DNA of 64,000 nt from JAAELZ01 sp965237485 (GTDB lineage: Bacteria > Pseudomonadota > Gammaproteobacteria > Arenicellales > Poriferihabitantaceae). The stretch spans positions 186,001 through 250,000 of the forward strand of contig CBDEFQ010000004.1 in NCBI GenBank assembly GCA_965237485.1. The letters run 5' to 3'. Positions 52,853 through 62,679 of the stretch are shown here, piece after piece. A program made the translations under genes and the position numbers. The notes under the pieces are model-generated. The model was given only the letters and a program-made list of their open reading frames with translations. It was not told where the DNA came from and did not search any database. Position 1 is the first letter of the stretch; each line of letters starts with the position of its first letter.

Positions 52853-54307
52853 CTAACTACGGTGGTAATTCGGCGCTTCTTTCACTATCGATACATCGTG
52901 CACATGGCTTTCATTCATACCCGCATTGGTAATACGCACAAATTGGGTATTATTGCGCATGTCCTCGATCGTGGCGTTGCCTGTATATCCCATGCTGGCG
53001 CGCAAGCCGCCCATCAATTGGTGAATAATACTAACCATAGGACCTTTATAAGCTACGCGACCCTCAATACCTTCTGGCACCAATTTTTCAGGTGTTTGTC
53101 CCTCCTGAAAATATCGATCTTTTGAGCCTTTAGCCATTGCTCCCATCGAGCCCATGCCGCGGTATGACTTATAGGATCGGCCTTGATACATTTCAATTTC
53201 CCCCGGTGCTTCTTCCGTTCCTGCCAGCAGGCCCCCTACCATCACACAATAGGCGCCTGAAGCTAGTGCTTTGGCGATGTCACCCGAATAACGCAGTCCA
53301 CCGTCGGCGATGAAGGGTACACCAGTGCCAACTAAACCTTTTTTAACGTCCATAATCGCTTGTACCTGAGGCACACCGACGCCGGCGACAATTCGCGTGG
53401 TGCATATAGAGCCTGGACCTATTCCAACTTTCACACCATCTGCGCCCGCTTCAACTAAATCCACCGCAGCAGAACCTGTAGCGATATTGCCACCAATCAC
53501 TTGAATGTCGTATTGCTTCTTAATTTCTCGAACGCGATCCAACACTCCGATTGAATGCCCGTGTGCAGTATCAACAATAATGGCGTCTACGCCGGCATTA
53601 ACTAGGCACTCCACGCGTTCATCGCTGTCTGCACCGGTTCCTACCGCTGCCGCTACCAATAAACGGCCATGTTCATCTTTACAAGCATTGGGGTGGTCTT
53701 TGGTTTTTTGAATATCTTTAACTGTAATCAGGCCTTTGAGGAGATTTTTTTCATCCACCACCAGTAACTTTTCGATCCTGTTTTCGTGAAGCAACTGGCG
53801 AATCTCGCCCCGGCTTGCCCCTTCGCGAACAGTTACCAAACGGTCCTTAGGTGTCATTACCTCGGTCACTGAGGCTTGCAAATCAGCTTGAAAGCGCAAA
53901 TCACGGTTGGTAACTATGCCAATGGCAGTTTCGCCTTTCATCACTGGCACGCCCGAAATGCGGTGCTGTTGCATCAAGTGCAGCACATCTTCAACTTTCG
54001 CAGCTGCACTTACCGTCACTGGATCATGAATAATGCCGCTTTCATGCTTTTTAACCTTGGCAACTTCTTGTGCTTGAAGTGCAGGAGATAAATTTCTGTG
54101 CACCACACCAACGCCGCCTTCTTGCGCTAAGCAAATAGCAGCGCGCGACTCAGTAACCGTATCCATTGCCGCAGAAACCAGCGGAATATTAATCGATAAC
54201 TGCCGCGTAAACTGGGTTACTAGGCTCGCTTCGTGCGGCAATATGGCTGATTTTTGAGGGACGAGCAGAACGTCGTCAAAGGTAAGTGCTAAATCTATAT
54301 TTTCCAT
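52853..54307 (-). CDS. guaB: IMP dehydrogenase
   Basis: Oxidises IMP to XMP, the committed step to GMP. TIM barrel starting DLALTFDDVLLVPQKSAILP, two CBS domains inserted at about residues 95-205 (LMQQHRISGVPVMKGETAIG), the active-site loop GIGPGSICTTRIVAGVGVPQ with catalytic Cys, and flap residues YRGMGSMGAM. The frame is open from 54343, but the ATG at 54307 (MENIDLALTFDD) is the family start. 484 residues. Directly followed by guaA. Confidence 0.96.
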   Translation of the reverse strand: MENIDLALTFDDVLLVPQKSAILPHEASLVTQFTRQLSINIPLVSAAMDTVTESRAAICLAQEGGVGVVHRNLSPALQAQEVAKVKKHESGIIHDPVTVSAAAKVEDVLHLMQQHRISGVPVMKGETAIGIVTNRDLRFQADLQASVTEVMTPKDRLVTVREGASRGEIRQLLHENRIEKLLVVDEKNLLKGLITVKDIQKTKDHPNACKDEHGRLLVAAAVGTGADSDERVECLVNAGVDAIIVDTAHGHSIGVLDRVREIKKQYDIQVIGGNIATGSAAVDLVEAGADGVKVGIGPGSICTTRIVAGVGVPQVQAIMDVKKGLVGTGVPFIADGGLRYSGDIAKALASGAYCVMVGGLLAGTEEAPGEIEMYQGRSYKSYRGMGSMGAMAKGSKDRYFQEGQTPEKLVPEGIEGRVAYKGPMVSIIHQLMGGLRASMGYTGNATIEDMRNNTQFVRITNAGMNESHVHDVSIVKEAPNYHRS

Positions 54308-54556
54308 CGGCGGATTATACTTAAAAGATATTTTATGTGGCATTAGTGTTTAATATAATTCGCGGTCTTTTATTAATTAGTTCGTTTTACTTCGGCAGGT
54401 GTCAACGGGCTTTGACGCGAGCATTTTGTAGTCAAACAAGATCGAGCTATTTAATTTAGAAGTTTTTTCAGTTATTATGTTTATCCAGTGGCAGAGCCTT
54501 TAAATCGTTTCTAGCCTAGACATTAAATAAACAACTAAGCACCAGAGGACATAAGC

Positions 54557-54922
54557 ATGATTAAAACCTTGGCTCTCATTATAGGCATCGTCTTTGTAGT
54601 AAGCGGTTGTGGTGGCTACGCGCCTACTGGTTATGGAAGTGCTGAGGAAGTAGCAACCGTTGAAGCTGTCGACCCAGTAATGGAAAAAGCCGCTGAGGAT
54701 TTAAAGGCAGTGAAAGCCGTAAAATCAGAATGGCGTTTTATCGACAAGGCTGGCGGTGGCTCGGCGCAAGACATGAGCAAATTTATGGAGATTGCGCAAA
54801 AAAAAGCTGCAGAGGGTGATATCGAGGAAGCGCATCGTATCGCTGGACTTATATCAAAATACGCAGCGCTGGGTATAGCTCAGGCAGAAAAGCAGAAAAA
54901 CGCTAAGCCCTATTACCCGTAG
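54557..54922 (+). CDS. Small lipoprotein of unknown function
   Basis: 121 residues. Lipoprotein signal LALIIGIVFVVSGC, then a Glu/Ala-rich helical body (PVMEKAAEDLKAVKAVKSEW, AQKKAAEGDIEEAHRIAGLI) and a C-terminal NAKPYYP. The arrangement (Trp, a helical pair with GD-EEA, Gln-rich end) is reminiscent of SoxXA-binding proteins, but the match is weak and no sox genes are nearby. A terminator follows at 54951. Monocistronic by appearance. Confidence 0.6.
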   Translation: MIKTLALIIGIVFVVSGCGGYAPTGYGSAEEVATVEAVDPVMEKAAEDLKAVKAVKSEWRFIDKAGGGSAQDMSKFMEIAQKKAAEGDIEEAHRIAGLISKYAALGIAQAEKQKNAKPYYP

Positions 54923-54950
54923 CGTCTAATCAAGTAGACAAGGTGCTAGA

Positions 54951-54979
54951 AAGCCGGGCAAATAGCTCGGCTTTTTATT
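54951..54979 (+). terminator. Terminator between the lipoprotein gene and xseA
   Basis: Stem AGCCGGGC-AAATA-GCTCGGCT with one G-T pair, then TTTTT. It lies inside a possible upstream extension of xseA, which argues that xseA begins at 54991 and not at the earlier in-frame start (54943). Confidence 0.8.
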
Positions 54980-54990
54980 TATCCCCTCAT

Positions 54991-56310
54991 ATGCAATCTT
55001 CTTCCCATAACGCACTTTCTGTTGCCCAACTCGTCAATCAGTTCAAAAGCTTAGCTGAGATGAGCTTCCCCGATGTATGGGTTGAAGGGGAAGTTAGCCA
55101 AGTATCGAACCCAGCTTCTGGGCACATTTACTTTACGCTTAAAGGTGATCAGAGCATATTGCGCTGCGTATTATTTAAGAACAAACGTTATCAAGCTGCC
55201 TGTTTACCGGAGGAAGGTAAAACATTGCTGATTCGGGGCAAAGTCTCAGTCTACACCGCGCGCTGCGAATTACAATTAATCGCCTCTTATCTTGAGGAGG
55301 CTGGTGAAGGCGCCTTACGGCGTGAATTTGAACAACTTAAAGCCAAACTTCTGGCTGCGGGATTTTTCGACCAACAATTAAAGAAACCTATTCCTCGTTA
55401 CCCTCGAAACATAGCGGTGGTGACTTCGTCTACCGCCGCAGCCCTGCAAGATGTTTTGAGCACCATCGCTAATCGCTACCCAATTACCAACGTCACTCTA
55501 TTCCCCGCTAGTGTACAAGGCGACAAAGCAGCTGAAGAACTAACCACCATGCTCAATCTAGCAATCGAAACTAGACCTAGCGTAATCTTGCTAGTACGCG
55601 GCGGTGGCAGCACTGAAGACTTGCATGCTTTTAATAGTGAACAATTAGCTGAACAAATTTACGCCTCACCTATCCCGATTATTAGTGGCGTAGGACACGA
55701 GACAGATTTTTGCATTGCTGATTTTGTTGCTGATAAACGTGCATTAACCCCTACCGACGCAGCACAACTCGCTACCCCAGATCGCCATGAAGAAGCTAAA
55801 CGTATTGATGAATTACAAAACCGCCTTAGCCGTGAAATACAATCAAATCTAGCCAATCAACAACAAAACAAAGATTATCTAACCACCAAGCTTCGAGAGC
55901 CTAAGCTTATCATCGCTGCCAAAAGAACTGCCGTTGACAACTTTCGCCAGCAAATGGCCTTCTTTCTCGAAAGCAAAATTTCTAAACGTCGGGTGCAAGC
56001 GTCTAGACTCATAAGCTTGCTAGAGCGCCTTGCACCCCTAAATACCGTAGCAAGATTATTTGAACGAAATTATGCATTACAAGCCGCAACTGAGCGTAAC
56101 TGGCAAACGCAGTTTACCCATAAGCAACAAAAACTTGATATTGCCCTAAGTAAATTAACCACCTTAAGCCCCGCGGCGACCTTAGAACGAGGTTATGCAA
56201 TCATGCAAACCACTGATGGCAAGGTCGTACGCGATGCCAAGTTTATAAATAAAGGCCAATTACTTAATACCCGTGTTTACAAAGGCACGGTCATTAGCGA
56301 AGCCAAATAA
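54991..56310 (+). CDS. xseA: Exodeoxyribonuclease VII large subunit
   Basis: 439 residues from the ATG at 54991. N-terminal OB-fold (MSFPDVWVEGEVSQVSNPAS, GHIYFTLKGD), the catalytic core (YPRNIAVVTSSTAAALQDVL, LLVRGGGSTEDLHAFN, SGVGHETDFCIADFVADKRA with PTDAAQLATP) and a long helical C-terminus ending in ERGYAIMQTTDGKVVRDAKF. Degrades single-stranded DNA together with XseB, whose gene is not in the window. Confidence 0.94.
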   Translation: MQSSSHNALSVAQLVNQFKSLAEMSFPDVWVEGEVSQVSNPASGHIYFTLKGDQSILRCVLFKNKRYQAACLPEEGKTLLIRGKVSVYTARCELQLIASYLEEAGEGALRREFEQLKAKLLAAGFFDQQLKKPIPRYPRNIAVVTSSTAAALQDVLSTIANRYPITNVTLFPASVQGDKAAEELTTMLNLAIETRPSVILLVRGGGSTEDLHAFNSEQLAEQIYASPIPIISGVGHETDFCIADFVADKRALTPTDAAQLATPDRHEEAKRIDELQNRLSREIQSNLANQQQNKDYLTTKLREPKLIIAAKRTAVDNFRQQMAFFLESKISKRRVQASRLISLLERLAPLNTVARLFERNYALQAATERNWQTQFTHKQQKLDIALSKLTTLSPAATLERGYAIMQTTDGKVVRDAKFINKGQLLNTRVYKGTVISEAK

Positions 56311-56320
56311 ACTCCGCGTA

Positions 56321-57719
56321 TCACTTTTTCTTACGTCGCCCCAAATTACCCCGCGCTAGTTTTTTCTTCTCATTGATCTTTAGCTTGGGCTTTGCTGACT
56401 GCTTGTCTGATTGCTCGAAGGGGTTTTTGCTATCGCGGGTTATCAAATGAATAGGCGTACCCTTTAACTTATTCACGTGCGCAAAATAGTGTTTCAGATA
56501 ACGCAAATAGCTCGCCGGCAAGGATTCAACTTGATTGCCATGAATAACCAAAACCTGTGGGTTTTTACCGGCTTGATGCGCGAATTTTAGGCGAATTTTA
56601 CGCCCACCTTTCATCGGCGGTGGCGTACGCTCAACCGCTAATGCAAGTTGTCGATTCAGTAATGAGGTTGGTAAGTCTTTAAACGCAGAATTATATGCTC
56701 GTTTAACCATCGGCAATACATTTCCAACTGCCGTTCCGTGTAGTGCGGAGATGGTTAACACTTCAACATTATTTAGGAATGGAAACTTAAGCTTCATGTT
56801 GTGATTAATCTGGCTTTTCTGTTTGCTTGTCAATCCATCCCACTTATTAATTAACACTACCATAGATCGCCCCATATCCAGCACCATGCCGACGATGCTT
56901 ACATCTTGAGAGGTGATTCCATCATGGGCATCAATCAACATCACTACCACGTTGGAGCGTTCAATAGCTTGGAGAGTTTTAACCACCGAAAATTTCTCGA
57001 TCGCCTCATCGATCTTCGCCCGGCGACGTACACCTGCCGTATCGGTTAGTACATAGGCTTGGCCATCGTGTTGCATTGAAATGTACGCTATCACGTGTAG
57101 TTCCTGCAACTTCGCTGACTATAACCCGCTGTTCGCCGACGATAGCGTTAGTTAGTGTCGATTTGCCAGCATTTGGGCGCCCCACTATTGCGATTCGCGG
57201 GACAGCCTCTTCCTCTACATCTATCTTTATCTTGTAAGCACCTAATATTGACTGCAGCATATTTTGGATGCCGTCGCCACGTTTAGATGAGATGGACCAA
57301 ATTGAATCGAAACCCAATTTCTGGAAGTGTGAAGCTGAAATTGCTACCGCTTGGCCTTCCGATTTATTAACCAGCAAATGAACTTTGATGCTCGCTCTTC
57401 TTAACTTGTTAGCCAACATTTCATCGTGCGCTAAAAGGCCATCTTTAGCATCCACTAGAAATAGTATTTCGTCCGCCTCTTCAATGAGCTGATCAACTTG
57501 ATATTGAATTTGTGGGTCGAGCTGCCCGTTGTTAAAGGTTACTCCGCCACTATCGACCACAAGGCACTCGCATGGCCCCAACTTCGCGCGGCCGTATAAT
57601 CGGTCACGTGTAACGCCAGGCCGATCATCCACAATCGCATCATGCGATTTAGTTATTCTATTAAAAAGTGTAGATTTCCCGACATTGGGGCGGCCCACCA
57701 AGGCCACGACGGGTAACAT
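56321..57719 (-). pseudogene. der: Ribosome-assembly GTPase Der (EngA), frameshift in the second G domain
   Basis: Der has two tandem G domains and a C-terminal KH-like domain. G domain 1: VALVGRPNVGKSTLFNRITK and DSGGVTFNNG. G domain 2 starts IAIVGRPNAGKSTLTNAIVG, but after AGTTRDSVH the frame changes. ISMQHDGQAYVLTDTAGVRR with INKWDGL and the KH-like end (FAHVNKLKGTPIHLITRDSK) is in the next frame. One missing A near 57080 (CATTTC for CATATTTC) explains it. Der is essential in studied bacteria, so this is either a sequencing/assembly error, a rescued frameshift, or compensated by another copy. Confidence 0.85.
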
Positions 57720-57720
57720 T

Positions 57721-58869
57721 TTACTGGGCGATGACTGAACTCAAAACGCCAGTTGATCTAGCATATACTAATAAACTGCCGCCGCTCAAATGAAGGCTGG
57801 AAATATTAGCCTTTCCTAGCCCCGTTTTCCCCAATAATTCTCCTGTATTAACATCAAGGGCAAATAAGCTGCCGTTTAGACCACCCACTATAACTTGGTC
57901 ATTATATATAACTGGAGAACTGACCCCTCTACCAATCAGAGCAGATTGTGTCCATAATGTATTACCGTCAACGATTGACACTGCGCTGACAGCCCCGTTT
58001 GATTGGGTGACAAAGGCCTTATCTTTTGCCGCAAACATATCTTTGCGTGTTGATATTTCTTCATTACGCCAATTAAGCTCTCCATCTCTTAATTTATAGG
58101 ATGCAATCCCGCCTTGGTAAGCACCTACGATCACATCTGTGTCAACTAATAAGGGAGTGGCATCCATATCAATCATTCGATCAATTTCATTTTTTCCCTT
58201 AGGGCGAAAAGCACGCTTCTCCCAAAATGTCTCTCCAGTATATAGACTGCTGGCCAATAATCTTCCGCTAGAGAATCCGGTCAAAACACCCTCTCCAGCC
58301 ACTTTACTCGCGCCATCTCTACCAACGCTTAAACTTGCGATAGGTCGGTCTAAACCCCATACAGGCTCGCCGTTTGCGCCATGCAGACCATATACATTTC
58401 CATCTTGCGTTCTAACAATCACAGTCTGACTGGAGACTACCGGACGCGCTGAAATTATACGGCCCAGATTATGCCGCCATTTTTGCTCTCCCGTATCCCG
58501 ATCATATGCAATAAGCTCGCCATTGTTGAGCCCGATCACCACTACGGATGGCCCCACTCCCACCCCCGCACCCACCGTGCCAGGCGCAGAACTAAACCAA
58601 ATCAATTTACCGTTTACTATATTGAACGCCCGAATAGCGCCCGATTCAGCTGTTAAAAAAACCGTCTTTTCACCAACGTATGGCTCGATAGCGGAATTTT
58701 CGCCATCCCCACTTCCCGCACTTTTGCTCCACTGCACCGAGTAACCCACTAGAGTTGACATTTCTGGAAGTGCTAGCGCCTGGGCCTCTTGGCCCGGCTC
58801 AAGTTTAATGTCCCTGCTACCGCAGGCGACCAACAAGGTACAAAGGTAGAGTGTGATGATAAGGCGCAT
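57721..58869 (-). CDS. bamB: Outer-membrane assembly lipoprotein BamB
   Basis: 382 residues. Lipoprotein signal ITLYLCTLLVAC, followed by an eight-bladed PQQ-type beta-propeller (repeats such as SGAIRAFNIVNGKLIWFSSA, NGELIAYDRDTGEQKWRHNL, NGSLFALDVNTGELLGKTGL). BamB works with BamA in inserting outer-membrane proteins. Located between yfgM and der, the standard gammaproteobacterial order. Confidence 0.94.
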   Translation of the reverse strand: MRLIITLYLCTLLVACGSRDIKLEPGQEAQALALPEMSTLVGYSVQWSKSAGSGDGENSAIEPYVGEKTVFLTAESGAIRAFNIVNGKLIWFSSAPGTVGAGVGVGPSVVVIGLNNGELIAYDRDTGEQKWRHNLGRIISARPVVSSQTVIVRTQDGNVYGLHGANGEPVWGLDRPIASLSVGRDGASKVAGEGVLTGFSSGRLLASSLYTGETFWEKRAFRPKGKNEIDRMIDMDATPLLVDTDVIVGAYQGGIASYKLRDGELNWRNEEISTRKDMFAAKDKAFVTQSNGAVSAVSIVDGNTLWTQSALIGRGVSSPVIYNDQVIVGGLNGSLFALDVNTGELLGKTGLGKANISSLHLSGGSLLVYARSTGVLSSVIAQ

Positions 58870-58877
58870 ATTTTACT

Positions 58878-59507
58878 TTAGATATTGTCTAACTTTAACT
58901 GCACTAAATTTGCTGACTGTCCGTTTTCAGACAAAATAGCAATGCTTTTCTCGTAGGCTGTTTTCGCTTCACCTAAAGAGCCTGCCTTTAACAATGCGTC
59001 ACCTTTTATCTCGTTGACGCGGGCAGCGTATTCTTTATGTGCAAGTAATGAACTATTTAAGACACTATTCGCTTCTTCATAGTTTTCAAGTTCGACTAGC
59101 AATCCAGCTAAACGTAATCCCGCAATGGCAGCTATACCCAGTTCTGGGTCACTTGCCATCACTAGTCTTAGCGTTTTGGCTGCACTTTCTAGTTCTCCAC
59201 CCTCTACTTGCTGCTTGGCTGTTCTGAGCAAACCAAGTTGTGCGTAAATGGAACCTCCAAAGTCAGCACTTAATGCGTCATTGGCCGCCTGTTTTGCATC
59301 AGCCGAATCTTCTGACACCAAAGTTTCATATAGTGAAGAGGCCGCCGATGCCTTCTTGGCCTTTTGCCCCGTCCAAAAATTGAAACCCACCACTACAGAA
59401 AGACCAATAGCGATCCCGGCTATGATGGAGGTGCCATTTTTATTCCACCACTCCTTAGCGCGTTCTACGTCTTCATCTTCGGAGAGGCGAATTTCTTTAT
59501 CGTTCAT
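58878..59507 (-). CDS. yfgM: YfgM, ancillary SecYEG translocon subunit
   Basis: 209 residues. A cytoplasmic N-terminus with RLSEDEDVERAKEWWNKNGT, one membrane helix (SIIAGIAIGLSVVVGFNFWT), and a periplasmic TPR-like domain (ALSADFGGSIYAQLGLLRTA, AGLLVELENYEEANSVLNSS). YfgM contacts SecYEG and periplasmic chaperones. Lies between hisS and bamB, with short gaps, in one operon. Confidence 0.92.
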   Translation of the reverse strand: MNDKEIRLSEDEDVERAKEWWNKNGTSIIAGIAIGLSVVVGFNFWTGQKAKKASAASSLYETLVSEDSADAKQAANDALSADFGGSIYAQLGLLRTAKQQVEGGELESAAKTLRLVMASDPELGIAAIAGLRLAGLLVELENYEEANSVLNSSLLAHKEYAARVNEIKGDALLKAGSLGEAKTAYEKSIAILSENGQSANLVQLKLDNI

Positions 59508-59534
59508 TGGCTCTTTAAATTATACATTAAGTTT

Positions 59535-60806
59535 CTAATCCGCTAAAACTTTAGCACGTAAAAAAGTGCTCATATCATTAAGAGCAACCATTTGCGCTGG
59601 ACTGGTTTCTCGTAAAAATTTCACTTGCCCCAGGTTTTGTGCCAACTCCTGCTCGCCTAATATCACCGCCACCTTCGCGCCGCTAGCATCGGCTTTTTTA
59701 AGTTGGCTTTTCAGCTTGGCGTGGCTATGGCCTTGCGCGACTGATAGACCTTTATCTCTACAACTCTCACTGATTACTTGCGCCTTTGATACTGCGTCAG
59801 AATCAAGCGCAATTATATAGACATCTAAGCTTGCTTGCGATTGCAGATTGCCTTCTTCTAGCAACAATTCAATCAGCCGCTCTATACCCATTGCAAACCC
59901 CACCGCAGGCGTTGAGCGCCCCCCTCGATTCTCAACTAAGTTATCGTATCTGCCGCCAGCACAAACTGTATTCTGTGCGCCTAAATGAGTAGTTTTCCAC
60001 TCAAAAACGGTTGATGTATAGTAGTCTAATCCTCTGACCAAACTCGCATCAATGATATAGGCTAAATCGGCTTTATCAAGCAAGGTCCGCAACTGCTCGA
60101 AATGCTCAGCGTCGCGTTGCTCCAAATAATCGCTAATAGCTGGTGCCGAAACCAGTATCGCTTGCGTAGTTTCACTTTTACTATCAAGAATACGTAAAGG
60201 GTTCTTGCTCAACCGCCTCTGACTATCTACATCTAGATCATCGTGATGGTCTTGCAAATAATTGACCAGTGCTGCCGTGTAATCCGCTCTCGCTTTTTCT
60301 GATCCCAAGGTGTTTAGGGTCAAGTACACATCCTCAACACCCAGCTCTTTCCAGATACGCCTTCCTGCAAGAATAATCTCCGCGTCAACCGATGGGTCAC
60401 GCCACCCAAATGCCTCCATACCAAATTGGTAAAACTGTCGATAGCGCCCTTTCTGAGGTCGCTCACGGCGAAACATTTGTCCGAGATACCACAATCGCAC
60501 TTGGGTATTATGAAACAGGCCATGTTGAACCCCTGCACGCACTACGCCAGCGGTATTTTCTGGTCGCATACACACTTGCTCACCACCGGCATCTTCAAAA
60601 GCAAACATTTCCTTTTCTACAATATCGGTTTGCTCACCGATAGATTGCACAAACAATTGAGTTTTCTCAAGGATGGGGGTACGAATTTCAGCATAGCTAT
60701 ACGCCAAAGCAATTTGCCGCAATGTTTGCTCTACCTGCTGCCAATACGGGGTGTTGGCGGGCAATAGATCATTCATGCCCTTAACTGACTGTAGACCTGT
60801 TGCCAC
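59535..60806 (-). CDS. hisS: Histidyl-tRNA synthetase
   Basis: A class II synthetase, 423 residues. N-terminal VKGMNDLLPANTPYWQQVEQ, motif 2 region GQMFRRERPQKGRYRQFYQF, histidine A motifs RGLDYYTSTVFEW and GGRYDNLVENRGG, motif 3 AVGFAMGIERLIEL and a C-terminal anticodon-binding domain. Intact. Confidence 0.96.
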   Translation of the reverse strand: MATGLQSVKGMNDLLPANTPYWQQVEQTLRQIALAYSYAEIRTPILEKTQLFVQSIGEQTDIVEKEMFAFEDAGGEQVCMRPENTAGVVRAGVQHGLFHNTQVRLWYLGQMFRRERPQKGRYRQFYQFGMEAFGWRDPSVDAEIILAGRRIWKELGVEDVYLTLNTLGSEKARADYTAALVNYLQDHHDDLDVDSQRRLSKNPLRILDSKSETTQAILVSAPAISDYLEQRDAEHFEQLRTLLDKADLAYIIDASLVRGLDYYTSTVFEWKTTHLGAQNTVCAGGRYDNLVENRGGRSTPAVGFAMGIERLIELLLEEGNLQSQASLDVYIIALDSDAVSKAQVISESCRDKGLSVAQGHSHAKLKSQLKKADASGAKVAVILGEQELAQNLGQVKFLRETSPAQMVALNDMSTFLRAKVLAD

Positions 60807-60836
60807 TTATTTACGCACTAAGCCAAAATATTAAGC

Positions 60837-61904
60837 TTATAAATTCTCTAGCACTTCGCCGAGTTTAAAGCGCGCGAACAATCCGCTCTGGTGGGCTTTA
60901 AAAGGCACACTTTTATTGAGGTAATTAATTTGCACGCCGTCGGGAGTGCCAATATATACATAAAACGGTGGGCTACCGATAAGCTCAATAGATTCTCCAG
61001 CTTTCCCTGAACGATATATAAGTCTTTTATTGGATTTATCTCGCACATCTAACCAAGAATCTTTTTGTAAATTCATTACTAACAAATTGGTATTTACTTC
61101 AGGCGTAACTTGCGTGCCTGTAGAGACCGTCCCTGTAGCTTCAGCAGGTTCACTGGCGCCACCATCCGTTGTTTCAACTTGTTCCGAGTTTTCAGACGTG
61201 GTAATCGCTGAACTGGCAATGGATGCTACTTCAGTGTTTGACTCCACGATTTGAGAGTCAGTTTCTGTGCTAAGTTTATGAGTTATCGATTCAGCTGCTT
61301 CAGTTGTACTGCTGTTGTTCAACACCATAGAGGTGTTTTGCTCAGCCGCGTCGGTAGCGAGAAGTTTAGTCGTAAGCTCCTGTTCTACCTTTCTTAGCAC
61401 ACTGTCATCTTCTGCTTCTTCCACCAAGACAGGTTCTGAGAGTGGTTCAACCTCGGTTATATTTAATATCTTCTGTGTATCTAATAAACCCGATTTCCAA
61501 GCAAACGCTAATCCAGCCAAGATAAAAGCAGAAAGCACCAACCAACCAATTCCTTTATTCCTATCAGGCCGATGTATCTTTCCGCCATTGACATTAATTC
61601 CAGTAGATTGTGGCTGTACAACCTGCAGGTTACGTTTATTGGCTTCTATCGTTTCTTCAATATCTATCCCTAACAAACGTGCGTAACTACGCCAGTAGCC
61701 TATCACGTAGGTACTACTTGGAAGCTGGTCGTAGCGGTCTTCCTCTAATGATCGAATATTAGCCGTTGATAAATGCAGGGCCTGCGCGACCGATTCAATT
61801 GCCCATTCGTATTCTTCGCGCTTTGCTTTAAGCACGCTACCAAGGCCGAAATTTGGTTTAATGTCTTCAAGTTGCTCTTCAAGACTGTGTTCTCGATCAG
61901 TCAT
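60837..61904 (-). CDS. rodZ: RodZ-like cytoskeletal HTH membrane protein
   Basis: 355 residues. The N-terminal Cro-type HTH (LKAKREEYEWAIESVAQALH, LEEDRYDQLPSSTYVIGYWR) is followed by a basic stretch, one membrane helix (GWLVLSAFILAGLAFAWKSG), a long Ser/Thr/Glu-rich periplasmic linker and the C-terminal DUF4115 domain (DSWLDVRDKSNKRLIYRSGK, SPPFYVYIGTPDGVQINYL). RodZ bridges MreB to the cell-wall machinery. It stands between pilW and hisS as in Pseudomonas. Confidence 0.92.
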   Translation of the reverse strand: MTDREHSLEEQLEDIKPNFGLGSVLKAKREEYEWAIESVAQALHLSTANIRSLEEDRYDQLPSSTYVIGYWRSYARLLGIDIEETIEANKRNLQVVQPQSTGINVNGGKIHRPDRNKGIGWLVLSAFILAGLAFAWKSGLLDTQKILNITEVEPLSEPVLVEEAEDDSVLRKVEQELTTKLLATDAAEQNTSMVLNNSSTTEAAESITHKLSTETDSQIVESNTEVASIASSAITTSENSEQVETTDGGASEPAEATGTVSTGTQVTPEVNTNLLVMNLQKDSWLDVRDKSNKRLIYRSGKAGESIELIGSPPFYVYIGTPDGVQINYLNKSVPFKAHQSGLFARFKLGEVLENL

Positions 61905-61912
61905 TTCTATTA

Positions 61913-62677
61913 TCAGTTAAAAATTTCTTGCGCTTGTCGCCAAGCTTCACTTTGCGGGTATCTAGCCTTTAATTTTTTAGTATAACCAACTCGCCCTGCT
62001 TTATTACCCATTAATTGCTCTATCTGCGCGCCCAGCAATAGCGCTTTTGATGAACTTGCACCAGTTGAAAAATATCTTTGTATAAAAGCGCGCGCGGATA
62101 AACTCTCCCCTTGTTGATAGCGTATTTGGGCCATAGAAAATAACGCCTGTGGTAGTTTAGGGTTCAATTGCAATACACGACTAAACGCTTTTTCAGCAGC
62201 CATTTGTTGCTTTGCAGCTTGATGACACCGGCCCAAGGCTAAAAACATACCCGCAGTGTCTGGCTTTTTGCTTTTGCTCTGTGTACGCTGCAGTAAGCTT
62301 ATTCCCCTCGCCGGATCTTCAGTTTGGCAGATTAAAATTGCGTAGTCGCCTACAGCGCTCAAATTTGAATTATTAATCGATACAGCTTTGGACATCAAAC
62401 TCTTAGCTTTAGCATAATTAAGCACTTGCGCCTCGATCAAACCTAAGCCATGCAGCGCTTGATCTGAGTCCGGATCAATTTTGCGCGCCTTATTAAATTC
62501 CTCTTTGGCGACCTGTATTTGGCCGCGTTCAAGATAAATACGCCCTAGATCGACATGCACTTGCGCCCGGGTGTCCTCAGGCCAAGTTTCGTATTCTGGC
62601 TCTACACTTATACATCCACCAATAATGAAAGTGAGGAATATTAATGTAAAGACTTTAATGGTCACTGACAGACTCAC
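61913..62677 (-). CDS. pilW: Type IV pilus stability lipoprotein PilW/PilF
   Basis: 254 residues. Lipoprotein signal LIFLTFIIGGC, then about six TPR repeats (ARVHVDLGRIYLERGQIQVA as AQVHVDLGRIYLERGQIQ, EFNKARKIDPDSDQALHGLG, AFSRVLQLNPKLPQALFSMA). PilF/PilW is needed for stable PilQ secretin multimers. No other pilus genes are in the window, but this locus between rlmN and rodZ is the usual place. Confidence 0.88.
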   Translation of the reverse strand: MSLSVTIKVFTLIFLTFIIGGCISVEPEYETWPEDTRAQVHVDLGRIYLERGQIQVAKEEFNKARKIDPDSDQALHGLGLIEAQVLNYAKAKSLMSKAVSINNSNLSAVGDYAILICQTEDPARGISLLQRTQSKSKKPDTAGMFLALGRCHQAAKQQMAAEKAFSRVLQLNPKLPQALFSMAQIRYQQGESLSARAFIQRYFSTGASSSKALLLGAQIEQLMGNKAGRVGYTKKLKARYPQSEAWRQAQEIFN

Positions 62678-62679
62678 GT

